DNA of 64,000 nucleotides, taken from Gemmatimonadota bacterium. GTDB taxonomy: Bacteria > Latescibacterota > UBA2968 > GCA-2709665. Shown one piece after another: positions 29,009 through 38,047 of the stretch. Position 1 is the first letter of the stretch. Each line of letters begins with the position of its first letter. The stretch is taken from assembly GCA_028877215.1 (NCBI GenBank), contig JAPPFJ010000027.1, positions 175,208 through 239,207 on the forward strand. Direction: 5' to 3'. A program made the position numbers and the translations under genes. The notes beneath the pieces were generated by a model. That model was not told the origin of the DNA and did no database searches. It worked only from the letters and a program-made list of their open reading frames with translations.

Positions 29009-30472
29009 ATGGCATCCTTAGATTTACATTCCACTTATATCAACCCTCATTCGGGATTACTGCCCAATGTGATGAGCGAGAAAGAAGGCAAGGCAATTGA
29101 GGACTTGTTTTCGTGGTATTTCCCTAGTGGCCCGATTCGACACGCAACAGCCACTTTTGGCGGTTCGGGAACTTCACAGACTGCAACCGTCAACAGCCAT
29201 CACTGGAATATGGATCATGTATTGCGTCAGATAATGGGGATACCTTCGTTAGATCCCGGCATCAATTTCTCGATCTTGGGTGGCGGTAAGGGCCTTCAGC
29301 TTTCCTCTGCACTTCTATCTTGTCTAGGCGAAAGTGTTGAACGAATGGCTGGGACACTCGCTTTCTTGAAGAAGGATATTGATGTGATCTTTGGGTCGTA
29401 TTGTCATTTGCAGAAAACTGGCCTAAATGCGATAGCCCCAGAGGAATGCCCACTGTTCGCGAACGAGCAATATGAATCGCCCGATTTTCTCTTTGAGCGG
29501 TTTACACGGAACACCGAGTTCAATTGGATTAAAGGACGGCGACTCATAAGCGGAGAATCTATCTGGGTACCACTGCAAATAGTACTTTTTTTCTATATTC
29601 TATCGAAAAAAGAAACACAGATTGGTTACTCAAGTTCGTCTGGCATGGCCTCCCATATAGACGAGGCTTTGGCGATAATTGCCTGTGTGACAGAACTTCT
29701 AGAGCGGGATGCAATCAATCTATGCTGGTATTCAGGCATACCGCTACGTCGTCTTAGAATTGATCGACCGTTCTCGTCACGGAAAGCCAACACAGTCTAC
29801 GAACAATTAAAATCCCTTCCTGGAAAAGCTGCATTGTGGTTGCACGACGTAGGAATGTCTGAATTGCCCACCGTTTCGGCGGCTCTGGTCCTTCCCAATT
29901 GCAAGAAATTCGCGTACCAGGCCGGAGCGGCTTCTGCGTTGGAAGGAGAAGAAGCAGTCCTAAGTGCGATGGTTGAATACTGTCAGTCAGAAATTCAGAT
30001 GAAGTTGGCAATGTTCGCCCCACAAAGGCATTGGGTGAAAGCGATTGAACTTATATTTGATGTACCCCCGGACAAACCCGTGTCTGAAATAACTACATTT
30101 CTCGAGACAGTTGGATACTACGGGTACCCTGTAAATTCAGGGAAATTGCAGAGTTATTACCGCAGCAATGAGGAAGTCGCATTGTCCGAGTTACCAAAAT
30201 TGAAGTCTAATAGTTCGGACCATCAACTAGGGCGACTTAAGGATATCTTACAGCAATACCGAATAGATCCTATCATCTTTGACTGTACGCCTGAGCGGAT
30301 GTCACAGTTAAGGGTAATAAAGGTCTTCATCCCCGAATTGTTGCAACCTCATATTGCGGCATACCCGTACCTAGGTCATCCGCGCCTTTACGAAATGCCA
30401 ATGAAACTTGGCTTAAGAGATCAGCCTCTCAGTTTTGAGGAATTGAAACCTGGACCGGTTCCTTTTCCATGA
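29009..30472 (+). CDS. YcaO cyclodehydratase (D protein)
   Basis: The product is 487 residues. GGKGLQLSSALLSCLGESVER (about residues 90-111) and the segment from SGMASHIDEALAIIACVTEL into LERDA carry the Ser/Glu residues that bind ATP and magnesium in YcaO proteins. The C-terminus ends PGPVPFP, the Pro-rich PxPxP tail diagnostic of azoline-forming YcaO enzymes. It phosphorylates the peptide amide to turn Cys/Ser/Thr into azolines, working with the C protein at 24970. Its stop overlaps the next gene by four bases (ATGA). Confidence 0.93.
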   Translation: MASLDLHSTYINPHSGLLPNVMSEKEGKAIEDLFSWYFPSGPIRHATATFGGSGTSQTATVNSHHWNMDHVLRQIMGIPSLDPGINFSILGGGKGLQLSSALLSCLGESVERMAGTLAFLKKDIDVIFGSYCHLQKTGLNAIAPEECPLFANEQYESPDFLFERFTRNTEFNWIKGRRLISGESIWVPLQIVLFFYILSKKETQIGYSSSSGMASHIDEALAIIACVTELLERDAINLCWYSGIPLRRLRIDRPFSSRKANTVYEQLKSLPGKAALWLHDVGMSELPTVSAALVLPNCKKFAYQAGAASALEGEEAVLSAMVEYCQSEIQMKLAMFAPQRHWVKAIELIFDVPPDKPVSEITTFLETVGYYGYPVNSGKLQSYYRSNEEVALSELPKLKSNSSDHQLGRLKDILQQYRIDPIIFDCTPERMSQLRVIKVFIPELLQPHIAAYPYLGHPRLYEMPMKLGLRDQPLSFEELKPGPVPFP

Positions 30473-31227
30473 GAGTGCATGGCGCGGATTTCATGCAAAT
30501 GTTGTGTTTTGTTATCATCTTGGCTTATCCTGGCTTCGTCCACGCTGCATATACACTTATGCGCCTGATTTGCAATTGGATAATTCCAAAGGCAACGCTA
30601 GAAGCAAGTCTATCAAAGTACGATTTCATCGCTTCTTTCGCTTTTCTGACTTTCGCGCTTGTTTTCGTCTTCAGTGTGTGTCCTGTAGATAGCTGCATTT
30701 TGACAGCGGGTTTTACATGGCCGCAATGGTTCAACGTACCGGAACCTCTATCGCTACCTGTTGATCTTCTTGCAGGCGTTTTTTTAGGTATATCCTACTA
30801 CTTCGTTGAGGCTTCCGTCGCATCTTGGTCGGTTAAGTTCTATAGGAGTGATTCAACGTCTGAAACTTTCTGGACATTTGGACAGACACGGCGGATCGTC
30901 AAGGGTGCACAACAATTGCCGACGCTTTTTTTGCTATTCCTCATCGCTAGTAAGGCGACGTTGGAGGAAGTCCTCTGGAGAGGTTTTGTGTTCATTTTTG
31001 CAGTAGATGTACTCGATCTTCCACAACCACATGCGATAGCGATCTCGTCAGTTGCATTTGGTATCAGCCACTTTAGCTACGGTATCGCGAACATATTGTC
31101 GAAAACTTTATTCGGTGGAATTCTTTGTATGGTATACTCTATGGCGAGTAGCCTTATCCCAGCTATTCTGTGTCACCAAGCATTTAACTTCATGGTGTTT
31201 AGATTTCGGATTGAGTGGCACAGATGA
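30469..31227 (+). CDS. CPBP-family intramembrane protease (second of two)
   Basis: The product is 252 residues and starts at ATG 30469 in an ATGA overlap with the YcaO stop. It has seven to eight hydrophobic segments. Motifs EEVLWR (residues 166-171), FGISHFS and CHQAFN give the CPBP active-site Glu and His residues. Like SagE, it is coded directly after the cyclodehydratase. It is a candidate leader protease or immunity factor. Its end overlaps the ABC ATPase start (ATGA). Confidence 0.85.
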   Translation: MRVHGADFMQMLCFVIILAYPGFVHAAYTLMRLICNWIIPKATLEASLSKYDFIASFAFLTFALVFVFSVCPVDSCILTAGFTWPQWFNVPEPLSLPVDLLAGVFLGISYYFVEASVASWSVKFYRSDSTSETFWTFGQTRRIVKGAQQLPTLFLLFLIASKATLEEVLWRGFVFIFAVDVLDLPQPHAIAISSVAFGISHFSYGIANILSKTLFGGILCMVYSMASSLIPAILCHQAFNFMVFRFRIEWHR

Positions 31228-32918
31228 CCCAAACTCCCTACAGCCTCAGCTCTTCGGCATCCATTGACGTCTGTAGAAATCAGATAGCGCCCGTTTTGGA
31301 GGTGAAAAACCTCCGGAAGACCTACGGCAAACTCGTCGCAGTAAGCGAAGTAAGTTTTTCCGTTTTCCCGAAGCAGGTTTTCTGCTTGGTTGGACCCAAC
31401 GGTTCCGGTAAAACGTCAATCATAGATTGTATCCTTGGATTGAAAAAACCTGACCTCGGAGACGTGTTTATATTTGGTGAACGCTGTAGAAATCTGTTAA
31501 GGCGAAAGGACCTGCTGAGTCGGATCGGGATTCAGTTTCAGGAGGATTCTCTGTATTCGGATATTCGCGTCAGTGAAGCTTTGAGTCTCTATGCGAACAT
31601 GTACGAAACGCCTGTTGATCCCGATGAGTTACTCAAAGTATTCGAATTGGAAACTCAGCATAAGAGAGCCTATAAGGACCTTTCAGGAGGGGAAAGGCGA
31701 AGGCTTCAGATTGCTATTGCGCTCGTGGGAGATCCTGAGCTCTTGTTCCTCGATGAGCCCGCAAGCAACTTGGATCCTGATTTCCGTCGCAAAATGTGGA
31801 CCGCTCTGAATCTATTTAGATCTCGTGGGCTGACCATTGTTATGACTACCCACGACATGGACGAAGCACAGCGCGAAAGCGATGAGGTCTGCCTTGTCAA
31901 TAGGGGGCGAATTATCGCCTCTGGAACAGTCCAGTACCTATTGGGGAAGTTTCACCTGGACCAGAAAGTTGAGATAGAGGCCGAGGTTAGTGCCGAAGAC
32001 TTCCATGATTGTAGCGGAGTGACACATATCGATAGAGACTCACATGGGATCTGCGTGTATGGGACGGGTGATGGCTTCGAAGAGTCGGTTGTAACACGAC
32101 TACAAGGTGTTGGAGTTACAGAGTTTGCAGTACGCCCCTCTGATCTTAAGGATGTATTTTTCTTTGTCACCGGAAGACGATACATGCGCTGCGCCCACAC
32201 GTACGGTAAACGGAACCAAGAATGTGAGTCTCTGATTATTCAGGGGAAAGACGTGCTACAAGCCGCGCTAAACGAATCTGACGTTGATAAGATATACGCA
32301 GCCCGGAAGCTCTTTGAACGTGTTATTCAGTATGAAGAGTACATAGCGCTTGCTTGGTATTATATCGGGTTAACCGATTACCGATTGGCCACACAATTTG
32401 TCGCTCAGACCGACGACAATTCCACACGCTTGGCATGCATTAACCAAGCGATCAGCCATATTAAGAAGGCAATTGAATTGAATGATAGATTCAGTGATGC
32501 CTACGCCCTCTTGGCCGGTGCTTACCAACAAAAGATAGGAATGAAGCATTACCTGGGCATGTTTTTGGGATCTAAGTCAAAACGGCTAATTGAGAAGGCC
32601 AAACAGCTAGAAGGTGATAATCCTCGGGTTTTGTTCTTGGATGCCCTGAGCGATTATTTCACACCCACAACTTGGGGAGGAGACAAACAAAGAGCAGTTG
32701 AAAAGTTTAAACGTGTTGCTGAGTTATTCTCCGAACAGGAGATCGGGAATCCCATTCTACCCTCGTGGGGCCACGACGAAGTGTACGCTTGGCTCGGAAT
32801 TATTCGCCAGTGGGAGGGCGACATTGGCGGAGCAAGAAAAGCCTTTGCCAAAGCGCTAGAGGTTAACCCCGACAATGGCTGGGTAAGGTACGTGCTTTTG
32901 CCGGGCTTGAAAGGTTAG
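31224..32918 (+). CDS. ABC transporter ATPase fused to a C-terminal TPR domain
   Basis: Start ATG 31224 in an ATGA overlap with the preceding stop; GTG 31215 is less likely. The product is 564 residues. Residues 20-320 are a CcmA/SagG-type exporter ATPase: Walker A GPNGSGKT (57-64), signature LSGGERRRL, Walker B LLFLDEP (D177, E178), H-loop TTHD. From about residue 335, SLIIQGKDVLQAALNESDVD begins a TPR-like region of about 225 residues. That region is homologous along its whole length to the secreted protein at 35237, including the WGGDK, LPSWGHDEVYAWLGI and NPDNGWVRY segments. I know of no family member with this fusion. It energises the permease at 28220; the TPR part may dock a substrate or partner. 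Confidence 0.9.
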   Translation: MTQTPYSLSSSASIDVCRNQIAPVLEVKNLRKTYGKLVAVSEVSFSVFPKQVFCLVGPNGSGKTSIIDCILGLKKPDLGDVFIFGERCRNLLRRKDLLSRIGIQFQEDSLYSDIRVSEALSLYANMYETPVDPDELLKVFELETQHKRAYKDLSGGERRRLQIAIALVGDPELLFLDEPASNLDPDFRRKMWTALNLFRSRGLTIVMTTHDMDEAQRESDEVCLVNRGRIIASGTVQYLLGKFHLDQKVEIEAEVSAEDFHDCSGVTHIDRDSHGICVYGTGDGFEESVVTRLQGVGVTEFAVRPSDLKDVFFFVTGRRYMRCAHTYGKRNQECESLIIQGKDVLQAALNESDVDKIYAARKLFERVIQYEEYIALAWYYIGLTDYRLATQFVAQTDDNSTRLACINQAISHIKKAIELNDRFSDAYALLAGAYQQKIGMKHYLGMFLGSKSKRLIEKAKQLEGDNPRVLFLDALSDYFTPTTWGGDKQRAVEKFKRVAELFSEQEIGNPILPSWGHDEVYAWLGIIRQWEGDIGGARKAFAKALEVNPDNGWVRYVLLPGLKG

Positions 32919-32942
32919 TTTGATTGTAAACAGGAAGGCGAT

Positions 32943-35189
32943 ATGATGGTTCCTTGGCGATTTACATATTTATCTGAAGTGTTGGTCCTACTTTCAATCG
33001 GTACCTATGCTCCTTATGCGGTCCAGGCTCAGGATTTGGCGATTATACAGGGAGATGTTGTTGACATTAAAGGAATGCCTCTTGGTTATGCAAACGTGCA
33101 GATCGTCGGCACAACAAATGGCGCAATTACCGAGAGCGATGGCAGCTTCCGGTTCACCACACGACATTTCGAAAAATGTACGCTTCGTGCTACGTACGTT
33201 GGATTTGAACCTACGGGGTGCAGCCTACACTTGTCGGCAGGCGATACCGTGATCATTCGCCTTGTGTTGCGTAAAACGCTTATTGAACTAGGTGAGAAGG
33301 TCGTCACAGCGAGTTCCTATACCACTGGGGAGAACGGGAGCACCGCTCTTTCATCCAACGATGTCGTAACGACCCCCGGAGCTGCCGCAGATATCCTTCG
33401 GGCTATCAAGACTTTACCTGGCGTAATGATGGTCGACGAAGGTGCCGGGTTGTTCGTACGAGGCGGTGACGTGAGTGAGACCGTTATCCTACTCGACCAA
33501 GCTACGATCACTCATCCTTACAAGTACGAATCGCCTACTGGAGGCGTATTCGGTACCATCTCTCCTTTTGTGATCAAGGGGACAGTCTTCTCTACGGGCG
33601 GATTTCCTGCACGGTATGGGAATGCGCTCTCAGCTGTGCTGGCGATGGATAGTCAGGATCTTATCCATCAGACTCGCTATACGCTCAACCTCGGGCTTGC
33701 TGCTGGCTCTTTGGGTCTGCACCAGGTTGTTGTCCCCGAAAAGATCGGCCTTAGGTTAACGGGTAACCTGAGCTTCACCGATCTGCTTTTTCGGGTCAAC
33801 CGCCGCCAGCATGACTTTAGTACGCCTCCACGAAGTCACGATGGCAACCTTAATCTGGTTTACCAATATTCTCAGACCGGGAAACTTAAGCTGTTCACCT
33901 ACAACTCCTTCGATCAATTGGGAGTGCGAGTGGTCGAACCGTCATTCAGAGGTCAATACCAGAACCGCACGAACAGTTGGCTTTACAATTTTCAATGGAC
34001 CGAGATTTTCAACGGGTGGTTCATCCAGACCAGTGCCTCGCTGAACCATTACACTACGCGGCGGCAATTGGGAAACCTAGACTTGAAGCCCGGCGAATTG
34101 ACCGCAAAATTCCGCGTAGATTCGGAAAGCGAACTCAATGCACGTGCAACCCTCCGCTTTGGCACTGAGTTTCAACGCATTGGTAACCGCTTCATCGGTA
34201 CAGTTCCTTTTAGGGGAGGTATATTCGATCCGCAAGCGGAGGTGCTTGTGCTAAATACATCCTACGATGGAATCCTAAGCGGAACTTACTTTGAGGTCGA
34301 TTCTAGACTTAGACAACGCATCGCCGTAAATGCCGGTTTTCGGTTTGACCATCACACCTTGGCGGGCAGATTCGTCGTCGACCCTCGTTTTGCAGGTCGT
34401 TTTCAGATCTCCAAAGGCACGGAGTTACGAGTTGCCTGGGGCATCTATCACCAATTCCCCGCTCCATACAAATATAACCCAACCAGCGGCAATCCAGACC
34501 TTGGGCCCCAATTCGCGCAACATTTGGTTGCGGGTTTGAGCCATAGCCGCGGAAATATGATGATGCGACTAGAGGCATATAATAAACGGTACCGAAAACT
34601 GATTCTCGAACACCCTGACCTGAAATTCTCGAATGGTGGCGCTGGTAGGGCATCTGGCGTCGACCTATTCGTGAAGTACGGCGGTTTTCTTCAAACCCGC
34701 TTCAGTGGCTGGTTGGCCTACAGTTTACTTCGGTCGCGTCGGCTTCAGGTTCGGCATCTGGGGTATGACGTGCGATACGAAGAAGCCCCCTCGCCGTTCG
34801 ATGTTACTCACAACCTGAACGTCGTAGGTAAGATGCGGCTGGTGGGCGCACTCAGCGGTGGGATTACTCTGAAACACGCAACAGGACGTCCCGCTACACC
34901 CATTACGGGTGCTATTCCCGTAGAGGGCGAAAGCTATCATTTGCCTATCGAAGGGCGGATCGGCTCGGAGCGATATCCGACGTTCCGTCGGATCGATGCG
35001 AGTCTTAGCTATGTGCTTCCCTTTGGGCAGCAAAGCTATGCTGTGTTCTACACGACTGTAAACAACCTCCTAGATCGCGCTAATGTACTCGAGTACGAAT
35101 ATTCTATTGACTATGCCGAGCGACGTCCACGCTCGCCGAACTTCCGGCGTTCCATTTACTTTGGTGCTACTTTTAACATCTACCGTTGA
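32943..35189 (+). CDS. TonB-dependent outer-membrane receptor with carboxypeptidase-like N-terminal domain
   Basis: The product is 748 residues, starting at ATG 32943 or 32946, with AGGAAGG upstream. There is a signal peptide to about residue 30 (YAVQAQD). A beta-sandwich CarboxypepD-reg-like domain follows, about 32-115 (IIQGDVVDIKGMPLGYANVQ). Then comes a plug domain with LPGVMMVDEGAGLFVRGGD and FPARYGNALSAVLAMD, and a barrel of about 22 strands ending FGATFNIYR. It shares the plug end and WGIYHQF with the core receptor at the left edge. Being inside the RiPP operon it may take up or export the modified peptide, or capture a metal-peptide complex; the ligand is not deducible. Confidence 0.92.
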   Translation: MMVPWRFTYLSEVLVLLSIGTYAPYAVQAQDLAIIQGDVVDIKGMPLGYANVQIVGTTNGAITESDGSFRFTTRHFEKCTLRATYVGFEPTGCSLHLSAGDTVIIRLVLRKTLIELGEKVVTASSYTTGENGSTALSSNDVVTTPGAAADILRAIKTLPGVMMVDEGAGLFVRGGDVSETVILLDQATITHPYKYESPTGGVFGTISPFVIKGTVFSTGGFPARYGNALSAVLAMDSQDLIHQTRYTLNLGLAAGSLGLHQVVVPEKIGLRLTGNLSFTDLLFRVNRRQHDFSTPPRSHDGNLNLVYQYSQTGKLKLFTYNSFDQLGVRVVEPSFRGQYQNRTNSWLYNFQWTEIFNGWFIQTSASLNHYTTRRQLGNLDLKPGELTAKFRVDSESELNARATLRFGTEFQRIGNRFIGTVPFRGGIFDPQAEVLVLNTSYDGILSGTYFEVDSRLRQRIAVNAGFRFDHHTLAGRFVVDPRFAGRFQISKGTELRVAWGIYHQFPAPYKYNPTSGNPDLGPQFAQHLVAGLSHSRGNMMMRLEAYNKRYRKLILEHPDLKFSNGGAGRASGVDLFVKYGGFLQTRFSGWLAYSLLRSRRLQVRHLGYDVRYEEAPSPFDVTHNLNVVGKMRLVGALSGGITLKHATGRPATPITGAIPVEGESYHLPIEGRIGSERYPTFRRIDASLSYVLPFGQQSYAVFYTTVNNLLDRANVLEYEYSIDYAERRPRSPNFRRSIYFGATFNIYR

Positions 35190-35236
35190 TAAATCAAACA
35201 GTTCACGTTTCTTCAATCAAGGAGGAGCAACGCCCC

Positions 35237-36025
35237 ATGATACGTCTTCTACTCCTTCTCGCTTTCAGCTTCACCCTCGTTCTCGCTAAATTGGAGGCAC
35301 AATCCGCCGACAGCCTGATCATCGATGGAAAAGAAGTACTACGTGTGGCAGACAATACCGGTGATCTCGACCGAATGTACGTGGCACGTGCACTTTTCGA
35401 ACGATCTACGGCAGATACCGTTCGATCTGCGTGGGCACACTATTACTTGGCACTGAGTGACTACCGGATCGCCAACTATCTGTTAGGTCAAGGCGAGGAG
35501 CACGAGGACTTGGCTTCGACACACCTCAAAAGTGCGGTCGAGCAACTGATTACGGTAACTCGGCTCGATCCAGGAGGCGAAGAGGCTTACGCCTTACTAT
35601 CCAGTGTGTATGGACGCCAGATCGGACTGAGCCCCATTAAAGGTATGCTTTTGGGCCCTAGGTCGAGCCGTGCGCTCAGTAAGGCCAAACAGCTTGGCCC
35701 CGACAATCCGCGTGTGGTGCTCGCTGCGGCGATAGAGGATTTCCACACTCCAGAGATGTGGGGAGGAGATAAAGAAAGAGCCATGGATGGGTATAAACGA
35801 GCTGCGGCGCTCTTTGCTCGGGAAAGTCCAACCGATCCAATGCTGCCTACGTGGGGACACTGTGACGTATACGCGTGGATTGGAATCGCCCACTTGAAAA
35901 AAGGTAGACATGCACTGGCACGAAGAGCGTTCGAGAAGGCGCTTGATATTGATCCCGAGTTCGGTTGGGTGAAGTATAGCCTGATGGATAAATTGGAAAA
36001 GGCTGAACAGGAGGAATCTCGATGA
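35237..36025 (+). CDS. Secreted TPR protein, homologue of the TPR domain of the ABC ATPase
   Basis: Start ATG 35237 after a strong AAGGAGGAG; the longer frame from 35186 lacks a site. The product is 262 residues with a signal peptide LLLLLAFSFTLVLAKLEAQS. The mature part SADSLIIDGKEVLRV... matches the C-terminal region of the ATPase at 31224-32918 throughout. Shared landmarks are YYLALSDYRIAN, KGMLLGPRSSRALSKAKQLG, DNPRVV, MWGGDKERAM and LPTWGHCDVYAWIGIA. One protein therefore exists as a cytoplasmic fusion and a periplasmic form. It follows the receptor gene by 47 bases and closes the operon. Confidence 0.85.
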   Translation: MIRLLLLLAFSFTLVLAKLEAQSADSLIIDGKEVLRVADNTGDLDRMYVARALFERSTADTVRSAWAHYYLALSDYRIANYLLGQGEEHEDLASTHLKSAVEQLITVTRLDPGGEEAYALLSSVYGRQIGLSPIKGMLLGPRSSRALSKAKQLGPDNPRVVLAAAIEDFHTPEMWGGDKERAMDGYKRAAALFARESPTDPMLPTWGHCDVYAWIGIAHLKKGRHALARRAFEKALDIDPEFGWVKYSLMDKLEKAEQEESR

Positions 36026-36149
36026 GTACACATCATTGGCCTTAGTTGTAGATTTCGATCCGCACGATTGAGTAATGAGCTGAATGGGGACAGGGTATTC
36101 GTCCTAAGCTGCGTAGATTTCAACCCTTATGCGCAGACGTGCATGACTT

Positions 36150-37470
36150 AAGCATCCTCTGCGACGTACCTTGAAATTGGATCACGATAAACCACCAATT
36201 GTCGTTGACGTACGTTCTTCTCTTGTCGATTAGGGTTTGAAGCATGTTTTGATCGTGCCCTGTAACTTTCCGGGGTGCATCGTTGATTGCATAGTGATGC
36301 CAACGTTAATTGTCGCACGAGCTCATGGAAGTGAGAGGTTCGCGACGTAGTTGATTGCCGATATTGCCTGCGTCTTTGTGCGCCATCAACGAGTTTGCCT
36401 CTGCGGCAGGCGCCATGAGAAGCCGGATTTCCGCAGAAATAGTCAACCGGATACAGATACTGAATCGTGCGATACAGGCACTGCAAATGTCAGTCGGAAT
36501 GCGTGTGTGCAATCCGGGATTGGGAAATAGGTAGGGTCGGCGGCATCGACAAAGGTACCCCCCATTCGTGCGAGTGGAGTTTTCCGCCGTGGTCGTGTGC
36601 CAGCTTGGCTTCGCAGGGGTACTCGTGGAGTCCCTCAAGGGCTTCCTGAACCGACATCTTAACAGTGTAAGCTTCCGCGTTAAATAAAGTGACCAGTAAC
36701 CAGATACCGGCTGTAGGCATCCAGGATGTCCACTCGGCAATACCTCGACGGCGCAACGTAAACATACATCCGGTCGATACGGTAGACGTGGTCTCGCTGG
36801 TCGAGTTCCGGGGGTCGTCTGACGGTATCCGAAACACCACCGCGTACCGAGAGTAACGCACTGCGATGTAGGTCAGGTATACCGACACTGGGTCTCGACC
36901 ACATCGGGCGTCGGCGGAAAGGTGCGACGGCTGGAGCTACCCGTTTGATCCTTTAGGCATCCTTGTCGCACACTGGACTTCAACAACATTTGTTGGTGTC
37001 TTGATATTCCCATCTAGCCTGGGGATTTTGGCTATCGGACAAGCCCGTTAGCCGACGTGCGTCACACACCACCTTTAAAATCTGATCCTTTGAGGTGGGA
37101 GTATATCCCCAATGCGACGTTATGTCCAGAACTCCTCATTCAGCTTCAAGTTCTCCATCGTCGACTCAGCTAACGCGCGGCGGATCTCCTTCAGTTCGGC
37201 AACAAGCGCAATAAGCTGAGCCGCCTTCGGCTCGCGGGGCTTTGCCACCAACCCGCCCAGAGCACCCTCTTGGCCGCGTCTCCCACTCATAGGACTGGCC
37301 AAAAGCGATCTGATACCGGCGACAGACTTCGTATACCAATTCATCGGCCTGTTCGGCTCAGTGAAAGATGCGCAACTTGCCTTTGGCGCTCCAAGGCTGG
37401 TGATGCTTCTTCGTCGTAGGACCGCACCTCCTTGTCCATAAGGTACTCCCTTCGGTAAATGTGTGGATGC
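36150..37470 (-). pseudogene. IS3-type element remnant (OrfA and OrfB pieces)
   Basis: On the minus strand, 37120-37470 has an OrfA-like region (a decayed helix-turn-helix around LVYEVCRRYQI and a coiled-coil-like AAQLIALVAELKEIRRALAE). Further along, about 36700-36900, YRIDRMYVYVAPSRYCRVDI, followed by LDAYSRYLVTGH, is the rve integrase-core block, broken by stops. About 1.3 kb in all, inactive. Terminal repeats were not found. Confidence 0.6.
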
Positions 37471-37798
37471 GCAAATCAGCACTTCCAAAAACCTCCCAAA
37501 TTGATCTCAATTTCACTTATTCAGCACGCGTCGTCGTCCGCAAAAGCCCAATGTGTCACCGTAGGTTGATGACCCGCACAAGGTCTCGCAGATTGTCGAC
37601 AAGTCTCGTGAGACGCGCCAATGTTGCCATGAAGAGCGCCGTCGGAACTAAAACCCGAATGGTAAAAAAAATCGGGCGTAGCGCATTGTGTGCCGCGTTC
37701 ACGGGTCGCCCTAAACAGGCAACCCATGATAGCCATATTGGAGGTACTTTCAGAATTCTTACGCCAAGACTACAACACACTTTTTTCGTTATACCCCA
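37471..37798. other. Gap between IS remnants
   Basis: A minus-strand frame around 37556-37680 reads VPTALFMATLARLTRLVDNL, vaguely like the membrane segment of DUF2721 proteins. It is too short and degraded to call. Confidence 0.3.
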
Positions 37799-38047
37799 TT
37801 AGTGTCCCGTCCCGGAAATAGCTTTACAAAATCGTTCGACTTTTTCGATGATGGATTGTGCGGAGGCGGTCAAGACGAAAGGTTTCGAGGTCTCGTTGTA
37901 GTTGTCGGTGAAGGTTTGAATTCTGTGGATGAGTTCTTTGACGGATCTGAAGGAGCCGCGCCTGATGGCCTTCTGAGTGATGATATTGAACCAAGTCTCG
38001 ACCTGGTTGAGGTAGGATGCGTAGGTGGGGTAAAGTGAACGTGGCAT
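37799..38047 (-). pseudogene. IS630-family transposase, C-terminal fragment
   Basis: LYPTYASYLNQVETWFNIIT, followed by QKAIRRGSF and IHRIQTFTDNYNETSKPFV, matches the C-terminal DDE segment of IS630 transposases. The fragment ends exactly where the next IS630 element (38048) begins, and its N-terminal part is not found on the other side. Confidence 0.75.
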
